Translations under genes and position numbers: made by a program
Shown here: positions 33,883 through 42,832 of the stretch, piece by piece
How the letters are laid out: each line of letters starts with the position of its first letter
Position numbering within the stretch: position 1 is the first letter of the stretch
Notes under the pieces: generated by a model
What the model was told of the DNA's origin: nothing
Databases searched by the model: none
What the model saw: only the letters and a program-made list of their open reading frames with translations
Assembly (NCBI GenBank): GCA_027068415.1
Contig: JAMOTD010000009.1
Location: 1-64,000, forward strand
From: Desulfurobacteriaceae bacterium
Lineage (GTDB): Bacteria > Aquificota > Aquificia > Desulfurobacteriales > Desulfurobacteriaceae
DNA: 64,000 nucleotides
Direction of reading: 5' to 3'

Positions 33883-36800
33883 CTTATCCTAACCTCAAAG
33901 CCTATTCCCGCCTCTGCTCCGTAGTAGGAGTTATACCTCAACTCTAAGTAGTACCTATCGTTCAGGTATAGCTCCACACTTCCCCCGTACTCGGGGTTCT
34001 GCCCCGTCGTCTCGTACCCTATTAACTTTATCCTCTTTGAGAGCCTCTTTGTAATCGTGAGCTTTGCAACGGTCTCTCCGTACTTTGTTATGTAAGGCTC
34101 AACGGAGAAACTCTCAAGGCCGAGAGCTTTCTGGAACTTGCCCTCTATCGGTTTAAAGAAAGAAGAGGCTGCGTAGTAGGCAATCTGGACTGCCGGGAAG
34201 AGCTCCGAGCTGGCCTCAATCTGCTCCGGTGAAGCCCCCGTCATTATCAGGTTCATTATCTGCTCCCTCGTTAAGGGCGGGTCTGATGTCAGGTAGATTG
34301 TGGGCGAGGAGAGTTCCCCCTCTATCTTCATGTAGACGTAATATCCCGAAATGCGGGCAGAGGCCAGTACACTAACTCTTCCTCTTTTCCTCTGTAGGTC
34401 TTCAATCGTTCCCGAGCCGTAGAGGACTTTAAACTTCTTGCCCATGTAGTTTATCTCTCCGCTCGTTACGTAGAAGTTCCCCGAGATTACCGGCTCCCCG
34501 TTTACGGTGGTTAACCTTAGGCTCGGGAGAATCTCTATCCAGAAGAGCTCTCCCTTCAACTTTACCGGTTCGTCAAAGATTGCCGATACCTTAACCTTTA
34601 TCGGGATTTTCGTAACTTCTCCCCTGCCAGTCTCCTCCTCTCTCTTCTCTTCCGGCTTTTTGAAAAAGAGCTTTGTTCTTGAGAGCTCTACGCTTCCGGT
34701 TAAACTCCTCTTCTTTAAGTCATAACTCAAGTTTCCCGATAGGAGACTCTTCCACACCTCTATTTGACCTACCGGAATCTGAGAAACAGCGATAACTACT
34801 TCGTGATTTGTCCTGTTTATCAGAACGTTTCCGTCTCCCACCGAGAGCTCTCCCTTCAGCTCCTCCAGCTCTCCGTTTCTAACCTCTGCCTCAAGGGAGC
34901 TTACAATTAACCTGTCAAGCAGGTATAGACTCTTCAGGCTGATGCCGTCTCCCCTAACCGCCGCATCGTACTCAAGTTTTCCGGCATACCTAAACTTCCC
35001 ATTTACCTTTAAATCCCCCCGGGCGTAGGGTAATACCCCATTTAACTTAAATAGGTATATAAGCCCTTTTGCCCCAAGCTGCGCCTCAAACTCTGCCGAA
35101 AGGGGCTCAACTCTTGGCTCCTTAAACTCAATCCAGCCGTCAACGTAGGAGAGTGTAAAGGGGGAGACCGAAACGTCCCTTCCTTTTATTTTTAGGTACA
35201 CCCCTGTCGGTGAGTAGAGTTTGTAGAAACCATAAGGTTTTACAGTAAATGTTGGAACAGAAACCAAACCCTCCAACTCCGGCAGCCCCAAATTAACAAA
35301 AGCCAAGTTAACCCTGACCTCTGCCCGGGGGCTCCTAAACTCTATTCCTTTTACACTTCCGACCAGATTCCCCCTATCCCCGAAGAGGAGAAGGTGAACG
35401 TCGCACCTCTCTCCAAATATCCTGATATTCCCCTGATTCCTCGGCTCAAGAACAGCTCCCTCAACCTTAAACTCTATCGGCTCTTTCAGGTACTCCGACT
35501 CAACTTTTCCTTTACCAGAAACTTTTACGGTAAAGTTAGGAACCAAACCCTCAAAGAAAGCATACCCACCACCGACAAAACTCCCGAACTCTCTCCCTAA
35601 CTTCGCCTCTACCCCGACCTTCCCCTCTAAACTGCCGTCCTTTAACCCCAGAAGAACCTCTCCGCTGCTCTTAACCCCCTCAAACTCTCCCTTCAGCTTT
35701 ACACCCCTATAGCTAACTGCAACGTTAAACCCCCTAAACTTTACGCCGTACTCCCCCTTCTCAAACTCCACTCCCTTAAACTTTCCCTCCTCTACCTCTC
35801 CCGAGAACTCCCCGTAAAGCCCTTTCCTGTATACAAACTCCCCGCTTCCGGTACCCGAGAGCTCCAGAATCCCGGGATACTCAAAATCCCCCTTAAACCC
35901 CGCGAGCTCCACTTTAACCTCACTCTCCCCGGGCCTTTTCAGCAGAAGAGCAATTTCCGCCCGCCCTGAGAGAGCTCCAGAGAGGTTAAAGGGGAGCTCC
36001 AGCCCGAATCCCTTAATCACTTTTAAGACAGAAGAGGCCGAAAAGTCGCTTACCTCAACTTTTACACCTATACTCTTATCCTTTATTCCGACCCTCAGCT
36101 CCCTGAGCTTAACTCCCGCGGGGCTATTTGCCGCTATTAACAGGGCATAATCCCTGTAGATAACAGAGCCCTCAACCGAGGGAAGGTAAACTCCCCACAG
36201 GGAGAGCTCCCCGCAGGAAAACCCGAACCGGACTTTGGGATTTCTCAAACTTCCGAAGACTTCACCGCTTCCCGAAACCTTCCCCTTTAATCCCAACTTC
36301 CTCAAAAAGTCAACTGAGGAAAGCTCTAATTCCCTACTGCTAAACCGTGAAGAGATTTCCCCGCCGGCAACGTCTACCTTTCCCCTTCCCTCAACAGAGC
36401 CGTCTGTACCTTTAAGTGAAATTCTAAAGAGGAGCTTCTTCCCGTTCCCTTTAACCTCTGCCCTTCCTTTCCCCCTATACCCTCTGAAGAAGAAATCCTC
36501 AACTCTAATATCTCCCCGGTAAGAGAGCTCCCCTCCCCTTTTGTACCCGAATGAGAGCTCTCCCCCAACAACCACAGAGGGTATCCACTTCCCGTACCTC
36601 TTCTTATAGAGGGCAACCTGCTTCATTCTCTCCAACCTGAAACCGTGAAGCTTTGCAACCCCTTTTACTTTTCTGTTTTCGTACTCTACCTTTCCCTTTA
36701 TTCCTTCAGAGCGGAAAACGAAAACTCCTCTCTCCCTTGAGACTTCTCCCTTTCCATCAACTCTCCTTAAATCAATAACGGGATTTACGAGCCTATCTGC

Positions 36801-37829
36801 AGAGAGCTTGAACTTAAGCACCGGCTCTTTCACCTTCCCCTTCAGACTAAACTCCCCCTGCACTCCGTCAACCTCTATCCCCCCTTCTTTCAACTTTCCC
36901 CGAAAGCTTCCGTTAAGAAAGAGCTCCCTTAAAGACAGAATTCCCCCGTACTCAAGCTCAATACCTTCAAACTCCCCCTTTCCCCTTCTTATAATGACTT
37001 CCGGCTCCCTCAGGCTATAACACCCCTCACCTGCAGCTTTAAACTCTCTTCCTTTAATCTTCCCTTTTACTTCTGCTGCAAATTTATCACCATTAATTTT
37101 TACGATTAACTTATCCAATAAAAAAGAAGAACCAACAACACTACCCCTAAACCCCCCTTTACTCTCCTCAGAGTCAAAACGGAGTTCCCCCCTAACGAAA
37201 ACATTCCCGTAAGAGAGTTCCACCTGCGGTATGTAGACTTTCCCGTCCTTTAAGTAGCCCGTAAACGGAAAGAGGTAAAAGTACTTCTCCCCCGCTTTAC
37301 CTGAGATTCCTCCTACCCGGAGCTCCCTCTCTCCCTTGTAGAGCTCCCTTCCGTATAGAAGAAAATCCCCCTTTTCCACGAAAAGATATCCCACCTCTAA
37401 CCTGTCAACGAGAAGAGGTGGCAGACTAAACTTAAATTTCCGGGATTTCTCCTCCTTGCCGGCCGGCAGTGAGACTTCTACCCTATCCGCCCTAATCAGG
37501 GAAAAGTGGGGTTTAAGGCGGGCAACGGAATCGTAGAGCAGGAGAGCTCCCTTTCCCCTTTCAACGGAGAGGGAGAACCTCCCGGAGTCAACCTCAAGCT
37601 CCTTAAAACTTACCGAGAGCTCCCCCTTTCTCAGGGAAAACTCCCACTTCAGCCCTTTAAGGGAGATAAAGAGCTTCTCCTTCTGGCTGAGGTAGTAGTC
37701 TAAGAGCTCCCTCCCGACCTGAAAGCTGAGGTAGAGAAAGAGGAGAACAATGAAGAGTTTCAGGAGCTTGTGAATTCTTCCGCTTTTAACAGACTTGAGG
37801 AGTTGAGAGAGGAACTCCCTATACTTCAC
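33879..37829 (-). CDS. tamB: TamB-like translocation/assembly module protein
   Basis: The 1316-residue protein starts at GTG 37829, with one N-terminal membrane helix (LLKLFIVLLFLYLSFQVGREL). A very long run of short beta-strands follows, rich in G, K, E and V, and then the conserved C-terminal TamB domain: YLTSDPPLTREQIMNLIMTGASPEQI, VEPYITKYGETVAKLTITKR and a closing barrel-like strand. TamB-type proteins bridge the inner and outer membranes and carry lipids or help assemble outer-membrane proteins. No TamA/BamA gene is adjacent. Its start overlaps the end of the TPR gene upstream by 11 bases. Confidence 0.9.
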   Translation of the reverse strand: MKYREFLSQLLKSVKSGRIHKLLKLFIVLLFLYLSFQVGRELLDYYLSQKEKLFISLKGLKWEFSLRKGELSVSFKELEVDSGRFSLSVERGKGALLLYDSVARLKPHFSLIRADRVEVSLPAGKEEKSRKFKFSLPPLLVDRLEVGYLFVEKGDFLLYGRELYKGERELRVGGISGKAGEKYFYLFPFTGYLKDGKVYIPQVELSYGNVFVRGELRFDSEESKGGFRGSVVGSSFLLDKLIVKINGDKFAAEVKGKIKGREFKAAGEGCYSLREPEVIIRRGKGEFEGIELEYGGILSLRELFLNGSFRGKLKEGGIEVDGVQGEFSLKGKVKEPVLKFKLSADRLVNPVIDLRRVDGKGEVSRERGVFVFRSEGIKGKVEYENRKVKGVAKLHGFRLERMKQVALYKKRYGKWIPSVVVGGELSFGYKRGGELSYRGDIRVEDFFFRGYRGKGRAEVKGNGKKLLFRISLKGTDGSVEGRGKVDVAGGEISSRFSSRELELSSVDFLRKLGLKGKVSGSGEVFGSLRNPKVRFGFSCGELSLWGVYLPSVEGSVIYRDYALLIAANSPAGVKLRELRVGIKDKSIGVKVEVSDFSASSVLKVIKGFGLELPFNLSGALSGRAEIALLLKRPGESEVKVELAGFKGDFEYPGILELSGTGSGEFVYRKGLYGEFSGEVEEGKFKGVEFEKGEYGVKFRGFNVAVSYRGVKLKGEFEGVKSSGEVLLGLKDGSLEGKVGVEAKLGREFGSFVGGGYAFFEGLVPNFTVKVSGKGKVESEYLKEPIEFKVEGAVLEPRNQGNIRIFGERCDVHLLLFGDRGNLVGSVKGIEFRSPRAEVRVNLAFVNLGLPELEGLVSVPTFTVKPYGFYKLYSPTGVYLKIKGRDVSVSPFTLSYVDGWIEFKEPRVEPLSAEFEAQLGAKGLIYLFKLNGVLPYARGDLKVNGKFRYAGKLEYDAAVRGDGISLKSLYLLDRLIVSSLEAEVRNGELEELKGELSVGDGNVLINRTNHEVVIAVSQIPVGQIEVWKSLLSGNLSYDLKKRSLTGSVELSRTKLFFKKPEEKREEETGRGEVTKIPIKVKVSAIFDEPVKLKGELFWIEILPSLRLTTVNGEPVISGNFYVTSGEINYMGKKFKVLYGSGTIEDLQRKRGRVSVLASARISGYYVYMKIEGELSSPTIYLTSDPPLTREQIMNLIMTGASPEQIEASSELFPAVQIAYYAASSFFKPIEGKFQKALGLESFSVEPYITKYGETVAKLTITKRLSKRIKLIGYETTGQNPEYGGSVELYLNDRYYLELRYNSYYGAEAGIGFEVRIR

Positions 37830-38880
37830 TTCCTATCTCCAGACTCTCCCAGCTCTTACAGCGGGGGCATATCCAGTCAAAGGTGTCGGTTCTATATCCG
37901 CAGTTTTCGCACTTAAAGAGTTTTTCCCTCTCTTTTAGGCTGTCAAGGTACTGAACAACTTTGTTTACCACCTGCTTTCTCTGCCCTTTCTCCCACATTA
38001 TCCTCAGGTAGGTTTCAAAGAGAGAAGCGCTGAACTTACCGCCTTGGGAGTGGTATCTGTCAAGGAGTTCCAAGGCCTCATCGCTCCTATTTTCCCTGAG
38101 GAGTAGCTCAACGCTCTTTGAAACCACCGGCAGGGAAAAGGCGTAGCTCTCCATGATCTCTGAGAGCTTTTCGTAGGAGAGCTCCCCGAAACTCTCCATA
38201 ACTTGAAGAAACGGGTAAACGTGTTTGGGCGAGAGCTTGATCCCTTTCAGTGCTGCTCTGTACCCCTTCTCGCTCTCTCCCACCGAGTAGTATAGCTTTG
38301 ACAGAACGTAGTAGAAGAGGGGAACAGGGACTCTGAAATTCAGTTTTCTTAAAATCCGGAAAGCCCTGTCGGTCCTTCCCTCATCTATGTACCTGTCGGC
38401 AAGGTAGAGCTTTGTGTGAATCAGCTCGTCGTAGAACTCTTCCTTAAGCTGAGAGGCTTTCTCAAGGAGCTCCACCGCCTCTTCTAACTTCCCGGCAACC
38501 CTCTTTATTCTTGCAAGCTCGTAGTAGAAGAAGCTCTCATCGGGGAACTTCGCTATCCCCTCCTTCAATGCCTCTTCGGCTCTATCTATAAACCCCGCCG
38601 ACTTGTAGACAAGAGCCAGGTTGAGGATTACCAGCCTCTCCTCCTGAGGGGTCAGGTTCTCTTTTTTTAACCTTTCCAGTATTTTCAAGCTCTTGTAGTA
38701 CTCCCCCTTCTCCTTTAGAAGAATCGCTAAAGTAAGATAAGCATTTATAGGGCTGTCAACGTCTATGTCGGTAACGTTCTTTATTAAATCGTGCCTGTTT
38801 ACCGAGAGTTTCTTAAAGTAGCTCTCAAGGTCAAACTCTCTTTTGCGCTTAAAGAGCTCTTTCAGTTTTTTAAAGAGCAT
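37819..38880 (-). CDS. LapB/YciM-like TPR protein with C-terminal rubredoxin-type metal site
   Basis: The 353-residue protein has about eight TPR units over residues 40-310. It ends with FKCENCGYRTDTFDWICPRCKSWESL, a four-Cys metal knuckle as in LapB, which controls lipopolysaccharide synthesis and assembly. The E. coli protein has an N-terminal membrane helix. Here the N-terminus is only charged and helical (LFKKLKELFKRKREFD), so membrane anchoring is not visible. It neighbours the TamB-like gene, which supports an envelope role. Confidence 0.82.
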   Translation of the reverse strand: MLFKKLKELFKRKREFDLESYFKKLSVNRHDLIKNVTDIDVDSPINAYLTLAILLKEKGEYYKSLKILERLKKENLTPQEERLVILNLALVYKSAGFIDRAEEALKEGIAKFPDESFFYYELARIKRVAGKLEEAVELLEKASQLKEEFYDELIHTKLYLADRYIDEGRTDRAFRILRKLNFRVPVPLFYYVLSKLYYSVGESEKGYRAALKGIKLSPKHVYPFLQVMESFGELSYEKLSEIMESYAFSLPVVSKSVELLLRENRSDEALELLDRYHSQGGKFSASLFETYLRIMWEKGQRKQVVNKVVQYLDSLKEREKLFKCENCGYRTDTFDWICPRCKSWESLEIGSEV

Positions 38881-38882
38881 CT

Positions 38883-39377
38883 CTACTCCCAGAGCTCCTT
38901 TAAGAGCCTATAGGTCTCGTCAAGGGACTGTGGAATAACCTTTACCCCTCCCACTACCGGCATAAAGTTCGTATCGCCGAGCCACCTGGGAACAACGTGG
39001 TAGTGGATGTGGGTGTCAACGCTTCCGCCGGAGACCTTCCCCAAGTTGAGGCCGACGTTGAAGCCGTCGGGGTTGTAAGCCCTCTTTAAAACGGAAATTG
39101 ACTTCTTCAGGAGCAGGTCAATCTCGGCAAGTTCCTCCGGCAGGAGAGAGAGGAAGTCTCCCGTGTGCCTAACGGGGCAGACCATGAGGTGGCCGGTGTT
39201 GTAGGGAAACCTGTTCAATATCACCAGTGCTTTCTCGCCCCTGTAGAGGAGAAGGTTCTCCGGGTCTTTCTCCGGAGGAGACTTAAAGGCCTCGCAAATA
39301 AAACAGCCGCTTCCCCTCTTTCCTTCAGAGGCTTCCTTAACGTACCTCAACCTCCACGGAGCCCAGATTATCTCCAA
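38883..39377 (-). CDS. HIT-family nucleotide hydrolase/phosphorylase
   Basis: The 164-residue histidine-triad protein has the catalytic motif HIHYHVVPRW, preceded by GKVSGGSVDT. Near the N-terminus come IWAPWRLRYVKE and a Cys pair, CFICEA. This arrangement is common in bacterial HIT proteins annotated as Ap4A phosphorylase-like enzymes. Substrate not certain. The TPR gene follows it two bases later. Confidence 0.88.
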   Translation of the reverse strand: MEIIWAPWRLRYVKEASEGKRGSGCFICEAFKSPPEKDPENLLLYRGEKALVILNRFPYNTGHLMVCPVRHTGDFLSLLPEELAEIDLLLKKSISVLKRAYNPDGFNVGLNLGKVSGGSVDTHIHYHVVPRWLGDTNFMPVVGGVKVIPQSLDETYRLLKELWE

Positions 39378-39386
39378 CTTTTCCTC

Positions 39387-40037
39387 CTATAGAATGCCGC
39401 TGCTCTTTAAAGTTATTACAATTTCTCTCAGGTGCCCTCCGGCACTCTTCGGGGGTTTCTCGTAGAGCTCCCTTTCCTCTTTCCTTAAATAGTTAAATAA
39501 TATTTTAGTTGCTACCTCGGGGAAGGTTGAAAGGAGCTCTCTACACCGGGAGCTCTCAACGAAGGAGGAGACAGTAGGGCTTAGCTTCAGCAAGTTGCAC
39601 TCCTGAATGGCCTGTTTCAAGTACTTTTTAGAGTTTTTCTCTACGAACCTTTTAACATCCTCTTCACAGCTAACTTTAATTTGGCCGGTGACGTCGCCGA
39701 AGACGAACCCGATATCGGGGTCTCGGACTGTACACTTTAGGTGAGAAAGGGCGTCTTGAACGGCAAGTTTTACTGCCCTTTCATAGAGTTCCTCAACCTC
39801 CTTAACCGAGAGGTTGTAGCTTCCGGCAATTTCGGTAAAGAGCTCCAACCTCAAAACTCCCGGGGGAGTTATCTCCAACCTTGCCTCCGGGAGCCGGCCT
39901 TGTGAAAATTCAATAAACTCTTTCACCCCTTCCTGCCAGAAGAGAACGGGCTTTTTAAAGAGCCCCTCAAGGGTAAGTCCCGAAGCCGGACTTGTCCACA
40001 AACCGAAAATGAGAGCGGCAGTCAGAACTCTTTTCAT
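39387..40037 (-). CDS. Exported protein, unknown function
   Basis: The start is ATG 40037, with AAGG and GGGAG upstream (the GTG at 40040 is the next in-frame option). The 216-residue product has a signal peptide (MKRVLTAALIFGLWTSPASG). The mature part is mainly helical, with four Cys in the second half (HLKCTVRDP, VSCEED, QECNLL, SRCREL). I do not recognise the family. It lies between the HIT gene and the xer recombinase on the same strand. Confidence 0.7.
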   Translation of the reverse strand: MKRVLTAALIFGLWTSPASGLTLEGLFKKPVLFWQEGVKEFIEFSQGRLPEARLEITPPGVLRLELFTEIAGSYNLSVKEVEELYERAVKLAVQDALSHLKCTVRDPDIGFVFGDVTGQIKVSCEEDVKRFVEKNSKKYLKQAIQECNLLKLSPTVSSFVESSRCRELLSTFPEVATKILFNYLRKEERELYEKPPKSAGGHLREIVITLKSSGIL

Positions 40038-40068
40038 CACCTTATCTCCCGATTACTTTTCGGCAATT

Positions 40069-40887
40069 TTACTCAAAAACCTCGTCAACGACCTTGAACA
40101 TCACTTCATCTCTGACCTTAGCATATCTGGCAGACGTATTGGGCGAAGCGTGTCCCAAAAAGGCCTGAATAACTCTTATGTCAACTCCCTTCTCTACTAA
40201 GAAAGTGGCAAAGGTGTGCCTCAGCTTGTGGGGATGAAGATTAACTCCGCTCCTTTCCTTTATTCTGTTAAAGACGTACTTCGCCCCCTGATACGAGAGG
40301 GGGAAGAGCCTCTCGTCAGGCTTAAACTTTTCGGCGTAGGAAAGGAGCTCTCTCGCCAAAGAGCTGTTAAGGGGAATAAACCTCTCCTTGTTCCCTTTTC
40401 CCACAACCCTTAAAACAAACCTTCCCCTGTGGCTGGCTATGTTTGAAGGGGTTAGAGAGAGGAGCTCCGAAATCCTGAGGCCGCAGTAGAGAATAGTCTT
40501 TACCATCAGGTAATCCCTCTCTCCCCTCTCCTTTGCGACCTCAAGTACCCTCTCAACTTCCTCCCTCGTCAAGGCTTCGGGAACCCTTTGCTTAACTTTC
40601 CTTATCCTTAAAGAGGGCTTCACCGGGTTTTTCTCAATTACCTCCATGTCAACGAGGAAGTTAAAAAAGGAGTTTAGTGCTGAAATCCTGCGGTTTATTA
40701 GGGAAGGGCTACAGTTCATTAAACTCCTAAAGAGCATAACGTCCGCCGTTTTCACGCTCTCTACCGGCTTGTTTCCCACAGTCTTAATAAAGAGGTTAAG
40801 GTCGCTGGCGTACTCCTTGATTGTTCGGGGGGAGAGCTCCCTTTCCTTAAACTTCAAAAAGAGCTCAACGGCCTTCTCCAGCTCCAA
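40069..40887 (-). CDS. xer: Tyrosine recombinase of the XerC/XerD/XerH group
   Basis: The 272-residue protein has an N-terminal SAM-like core-binding domain (LELFLKFKERELSPRTIKEYASDL type) and a catalytic domain. The latter carries Arg in ILYCGLRISELLSL, Lys in VVGKGNKERFIPL, HKLRHTFATFLVEKG, LGHASPNTSARY and the nucleophile Tyr in SARYAKV. Length and motifs fit chromosome-dimer resolution recombinases rather than phage integrases. Only one is in the window, so the organism may use a single-Xer (XerH-like) system. A dif-like site lies 138 bases upstream of its start. Confidence 0.9.
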   Translation of the reverse strand: MELEKAVELFLKFKERELSPRTIKEYASDLNLFIKTVGNKPVESVKTADVMLFRSLMNCSPSLINRRISALNSFFNFLVDMEVIEKNPVKPSLRIRKVKQRVPEALTREEVERVLEVAKERGERDYLMVKTILYCGLRISELLSLTPSNIASHRGRFVLRVVGKGNKERFIPLNSSLARELLSYAEKFKPDERLFPLSYQGAKYVFNRIKERSGVNLHPHKLRHTFATFLVEKGVDIRVIQAFLGHASPNTSARYAKVRDEVMFKVVDEVFE

Positions 40888-41024
40888 CTTTCCCTCCGTT
40901 TATCTATTCCCTCTATTTCTGAACCCGGAGTATTCCGATACCTCCTAAACCATCACAGGACGAATATATCAACGCTAAAACTGATGGTCTTCCCTCCTCT
41001 CCTCGCCCCTTCCCTGCAGTTTAA

Positions 41025-41050
41025 CTATAACAAATATTAATTTGTTATAG
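41025..41050. other. Candidate dif (Xer recombination) site
   Basis: CTATAACAAA-tattaa-TTTGTTATAG has perfect 10-bp arms around a 6-bp spacer, the same architecture as bacterial dif sites, which carry 11-bp arms around a 6-bp or similar spacer. It lies in the intergenic region upstream of xer and next to decayed toxin-type genes. An AT-rich terminator for the minus-strand gene ending at 41061 is the alternative. Confidence 0.45.
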
Positions 41051-41060
41051 AAAGTAACTC

Positions 41061-41933
41061 CTACCTCCTCTCCTTATATTTCTCAATAAGCTCCCTTACG
41101 GCCATTCTTTCTGGATAGGGGAGCTTAACAATCCTTCTTTCAAGAACTGGAATGGAGTATGGGTTAAGGTTTCTATCTTTGTGAGGGAAATCCCACAGAA
41201 GCATTCTGACTATTGCTTCAGCCCCTTCCCGTGCTCTTGAGAGCTTTTCATTCAAATATTGCGATACTGCACTTCTTAATTCTTCTATAAAATTCTCAAG
41301 TTCGCCGTAGTCTACGGGTTTCGTTAAAAGAGCACTATCGCCAATTCCAATAACGCCAATCGTGAGAAGTTTTTCATAAGGAACGGGAGCTCTCCTTTTG
41401 TCTGCAAGTGTGAGAATTCCTTTAACGCTCATCCCTCCTTTCCTAACAAGGTAAAACAGGTCTATAACATCTTTTGCTTTTACCCCATCTCTAAAAGCAG
41501 TAATTTTGTTAACGGTTATGTTCGTAAGAGTATTAAGGTAAATTCCCTTCTTTCTTACAGGAGGTTCTGCCAGTTTGTCCCTTAAAAAGTCTATTTTTAA
41601 AACAGCCCTATTGAGGTTTTCTACAAAAAGTCTCATATAAGAGCAGGTAACATCAAAACCTTCAACTTTATATCCTAATCCTCAGATGGTATTAACAACA
41701 TCCCTATAAGCCCTTTCAAAGTCTAAGTCTTTGCTAAATAGGTCTAAATCGTCCGACAACCTGTGCTGAAAGTAAAACCTCGACAGAGCCGTTCCACCGG
41801 TAAGGTAGAGCTTATCCCTGTATTTAGGAAAAAGGGCAGATAAAATTTTGTCCTGCATAGGATAAAGAAGTTTGTAGTAATATTCCTTTTCCTTTTCTGC
41901 AGCCAAAACGAAGTGATGTTCCAAATTGCCCAA
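41061..41933 (-). pseudogene. AbiEii-type nucleotidyltransferase interrupted by an in-frame TGA
   Basis: One reading frame of 291 codons runs from TTG 41933 (AGGAGGAG upstream) to 41061, broken only by TGA at 41682-41684. The first part has the AbiEii/AbiGii signature LTGGTALSRFYFQHRLSDDLDLF, with GG and DxD motifs of nucleotidyltransferase toxins. After the stop the same frame continues GLGYKVEGFDVT...LFVENLNRAVLKIDF and the family's KDVIDLFYLVRKGG block. This is most simply a nonsense mutation in a type IV toxin gene. Re-initiation at ATG 41636 would give a domain lacking the active site. Confidence 0.75.
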
Positions 41934-41957
41934 TTAGACTCCTCCTTTCTACTTTTT

Positions 41958-42137
41958 TTACAGTCCTCCGATGTTTAAATCCCTTGTAGGCCTGTACTTT
42001 TCTTTAAGGTACTTCTAAGAAACGAGTTCACAGCACATATTCCAAGTAACGTCATCAACAAAAGCTATTTCTGCTTGTCCATTAATTACTACTCCGTTGT
42101 AATCTAAACTTTTCTTCCCGTTTTTATCCTCCTCTTT
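41958..42137 (-). pseudogene. Short coding remnant upstream of the AbiEii-type gene
   Basis: A frame without any start codon near its 5' end reads protein-like text (DYNGVVINGQAEIAFVDD, then VTWNMCCELVS), meets TAG at 42015-42017, and continues KYLKEKYRPTRDLNIGGL to TAA at 41958. It ends 24 bases before the AbiEii-type start codon, where an antitoxin gene is expected. It may therefore be the tail of a decayed antitoxin or neighbour gene. The family is not recognised. Confidence 0.35.
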
Positions 42138-42162
42138 TCAACTTTATCACCTTTTCTCATTT

Positions 42163-42789
42163 CTAAATATGAGCCGAAACTACGGAAAAAGCTGATAGGA
42201 TGCCGACAAAGTGGCTCAAAAAGGGAACGACGACGTCGTCGGCCAGCTCCTTTCCTTCCAGCTTTAAAGCTCTTTTGTAGTTTTCCCAGTAGAACTGGGG
42301 TGAAGAGAGGAATGCATACTCCTCTTTTACCCCCTTAAGCGGCAGGAGCGCCTGGGCAGTTTTAAGAGCCCCCACAACGTCTTCTTCTGCCCTTTTAGTT
42401 ATTTTATCAATTACTGTTGAAGTGTAGGAAGCCGGCGGCGGCTGGCTAAAGAGCTCCCTCCCCTCCTCTTTAATTGTAGTAGATATGATAAACATCCCAA
42501 CCAGAACTCCCAAGTGTGAGGAGTTTTCCGCAATAAGCCTGAAGCCAAGAAGTTTGTAGTTCTTCACGTGAAGTGAGACTATCAGGGCAAACCTAAAAGG
42601 GTCGGTTTTCATTAGCAGGTATAGTCCCTCACCAAAACTCTCGCTCTTGTAGTCCTCATCCTTTATAAGGAAGGCGTCAGGGAAGAAAACTGCAATCTCC
42701 TTGAGGTTAGGCTGCCCGTGGAACTCTAACAGAAGTTTAACCGTCTCTACAAAGGCTTCAGTCTCCTCTACCGGGTTAAGCGGCTTCAC
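42163..42789 (-). CDS. Hypothetical helical protein
   Basis: The 208-residue protein of unknown family is mostly helical. It has a hydrophobic stretch in the middle (SSHLGVLVGMFIISTTI) and near the C-terminus (FLSHFVGILSAFSVVSA), no Cys and no known motif. Base use is like the native genes, although it sits between two broken nucleotidyltransferase genes. It could be a native gene or an older member of the same island. Confidence 0.6.
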   Translation of the reverse strand: MKPLNPVEETEAFVETVKLLLEFHGQPNLKEIAVFFPDAFLIKDEDYKSESFGEGLYLLMKTDPFRFALIVSLHVKNYKLLGFRLIAENSSHLGVLVGMFIISTTIKEEGRELFSQPPPASYTSTVIDKITKRAEEDVVGALKTAQALLPLKGVKEEYAFLSSPQFYWENYKRALKLEGKELADDVVVPFLSHFVGILSAFSVVSAHI

Positions 42790-42832
42790 TTATAGCTCTC
42801 TAAAGGTTCAACCGAAAACTTCTTACGAGAAG

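Noticed and set aside
33879-37829. Several plus-strand frames of 65-95 codons inside the TamB-like gene
   Set aside because: All lie antisense to one long continuous frame with convincing N- and C-terminal domains. Their Ser/Pro/Leu-rich products are typical shadows.
41682-41684. Selenocysteine codon in the AbiEii-type gene
   Set aside because: Nucleotidyltransferase toxins have no Sec or catalytic Cys at this place, no clear SECIS-like stem follows, and a neighbouring remnant is broken by TAG, so decay is simpler.
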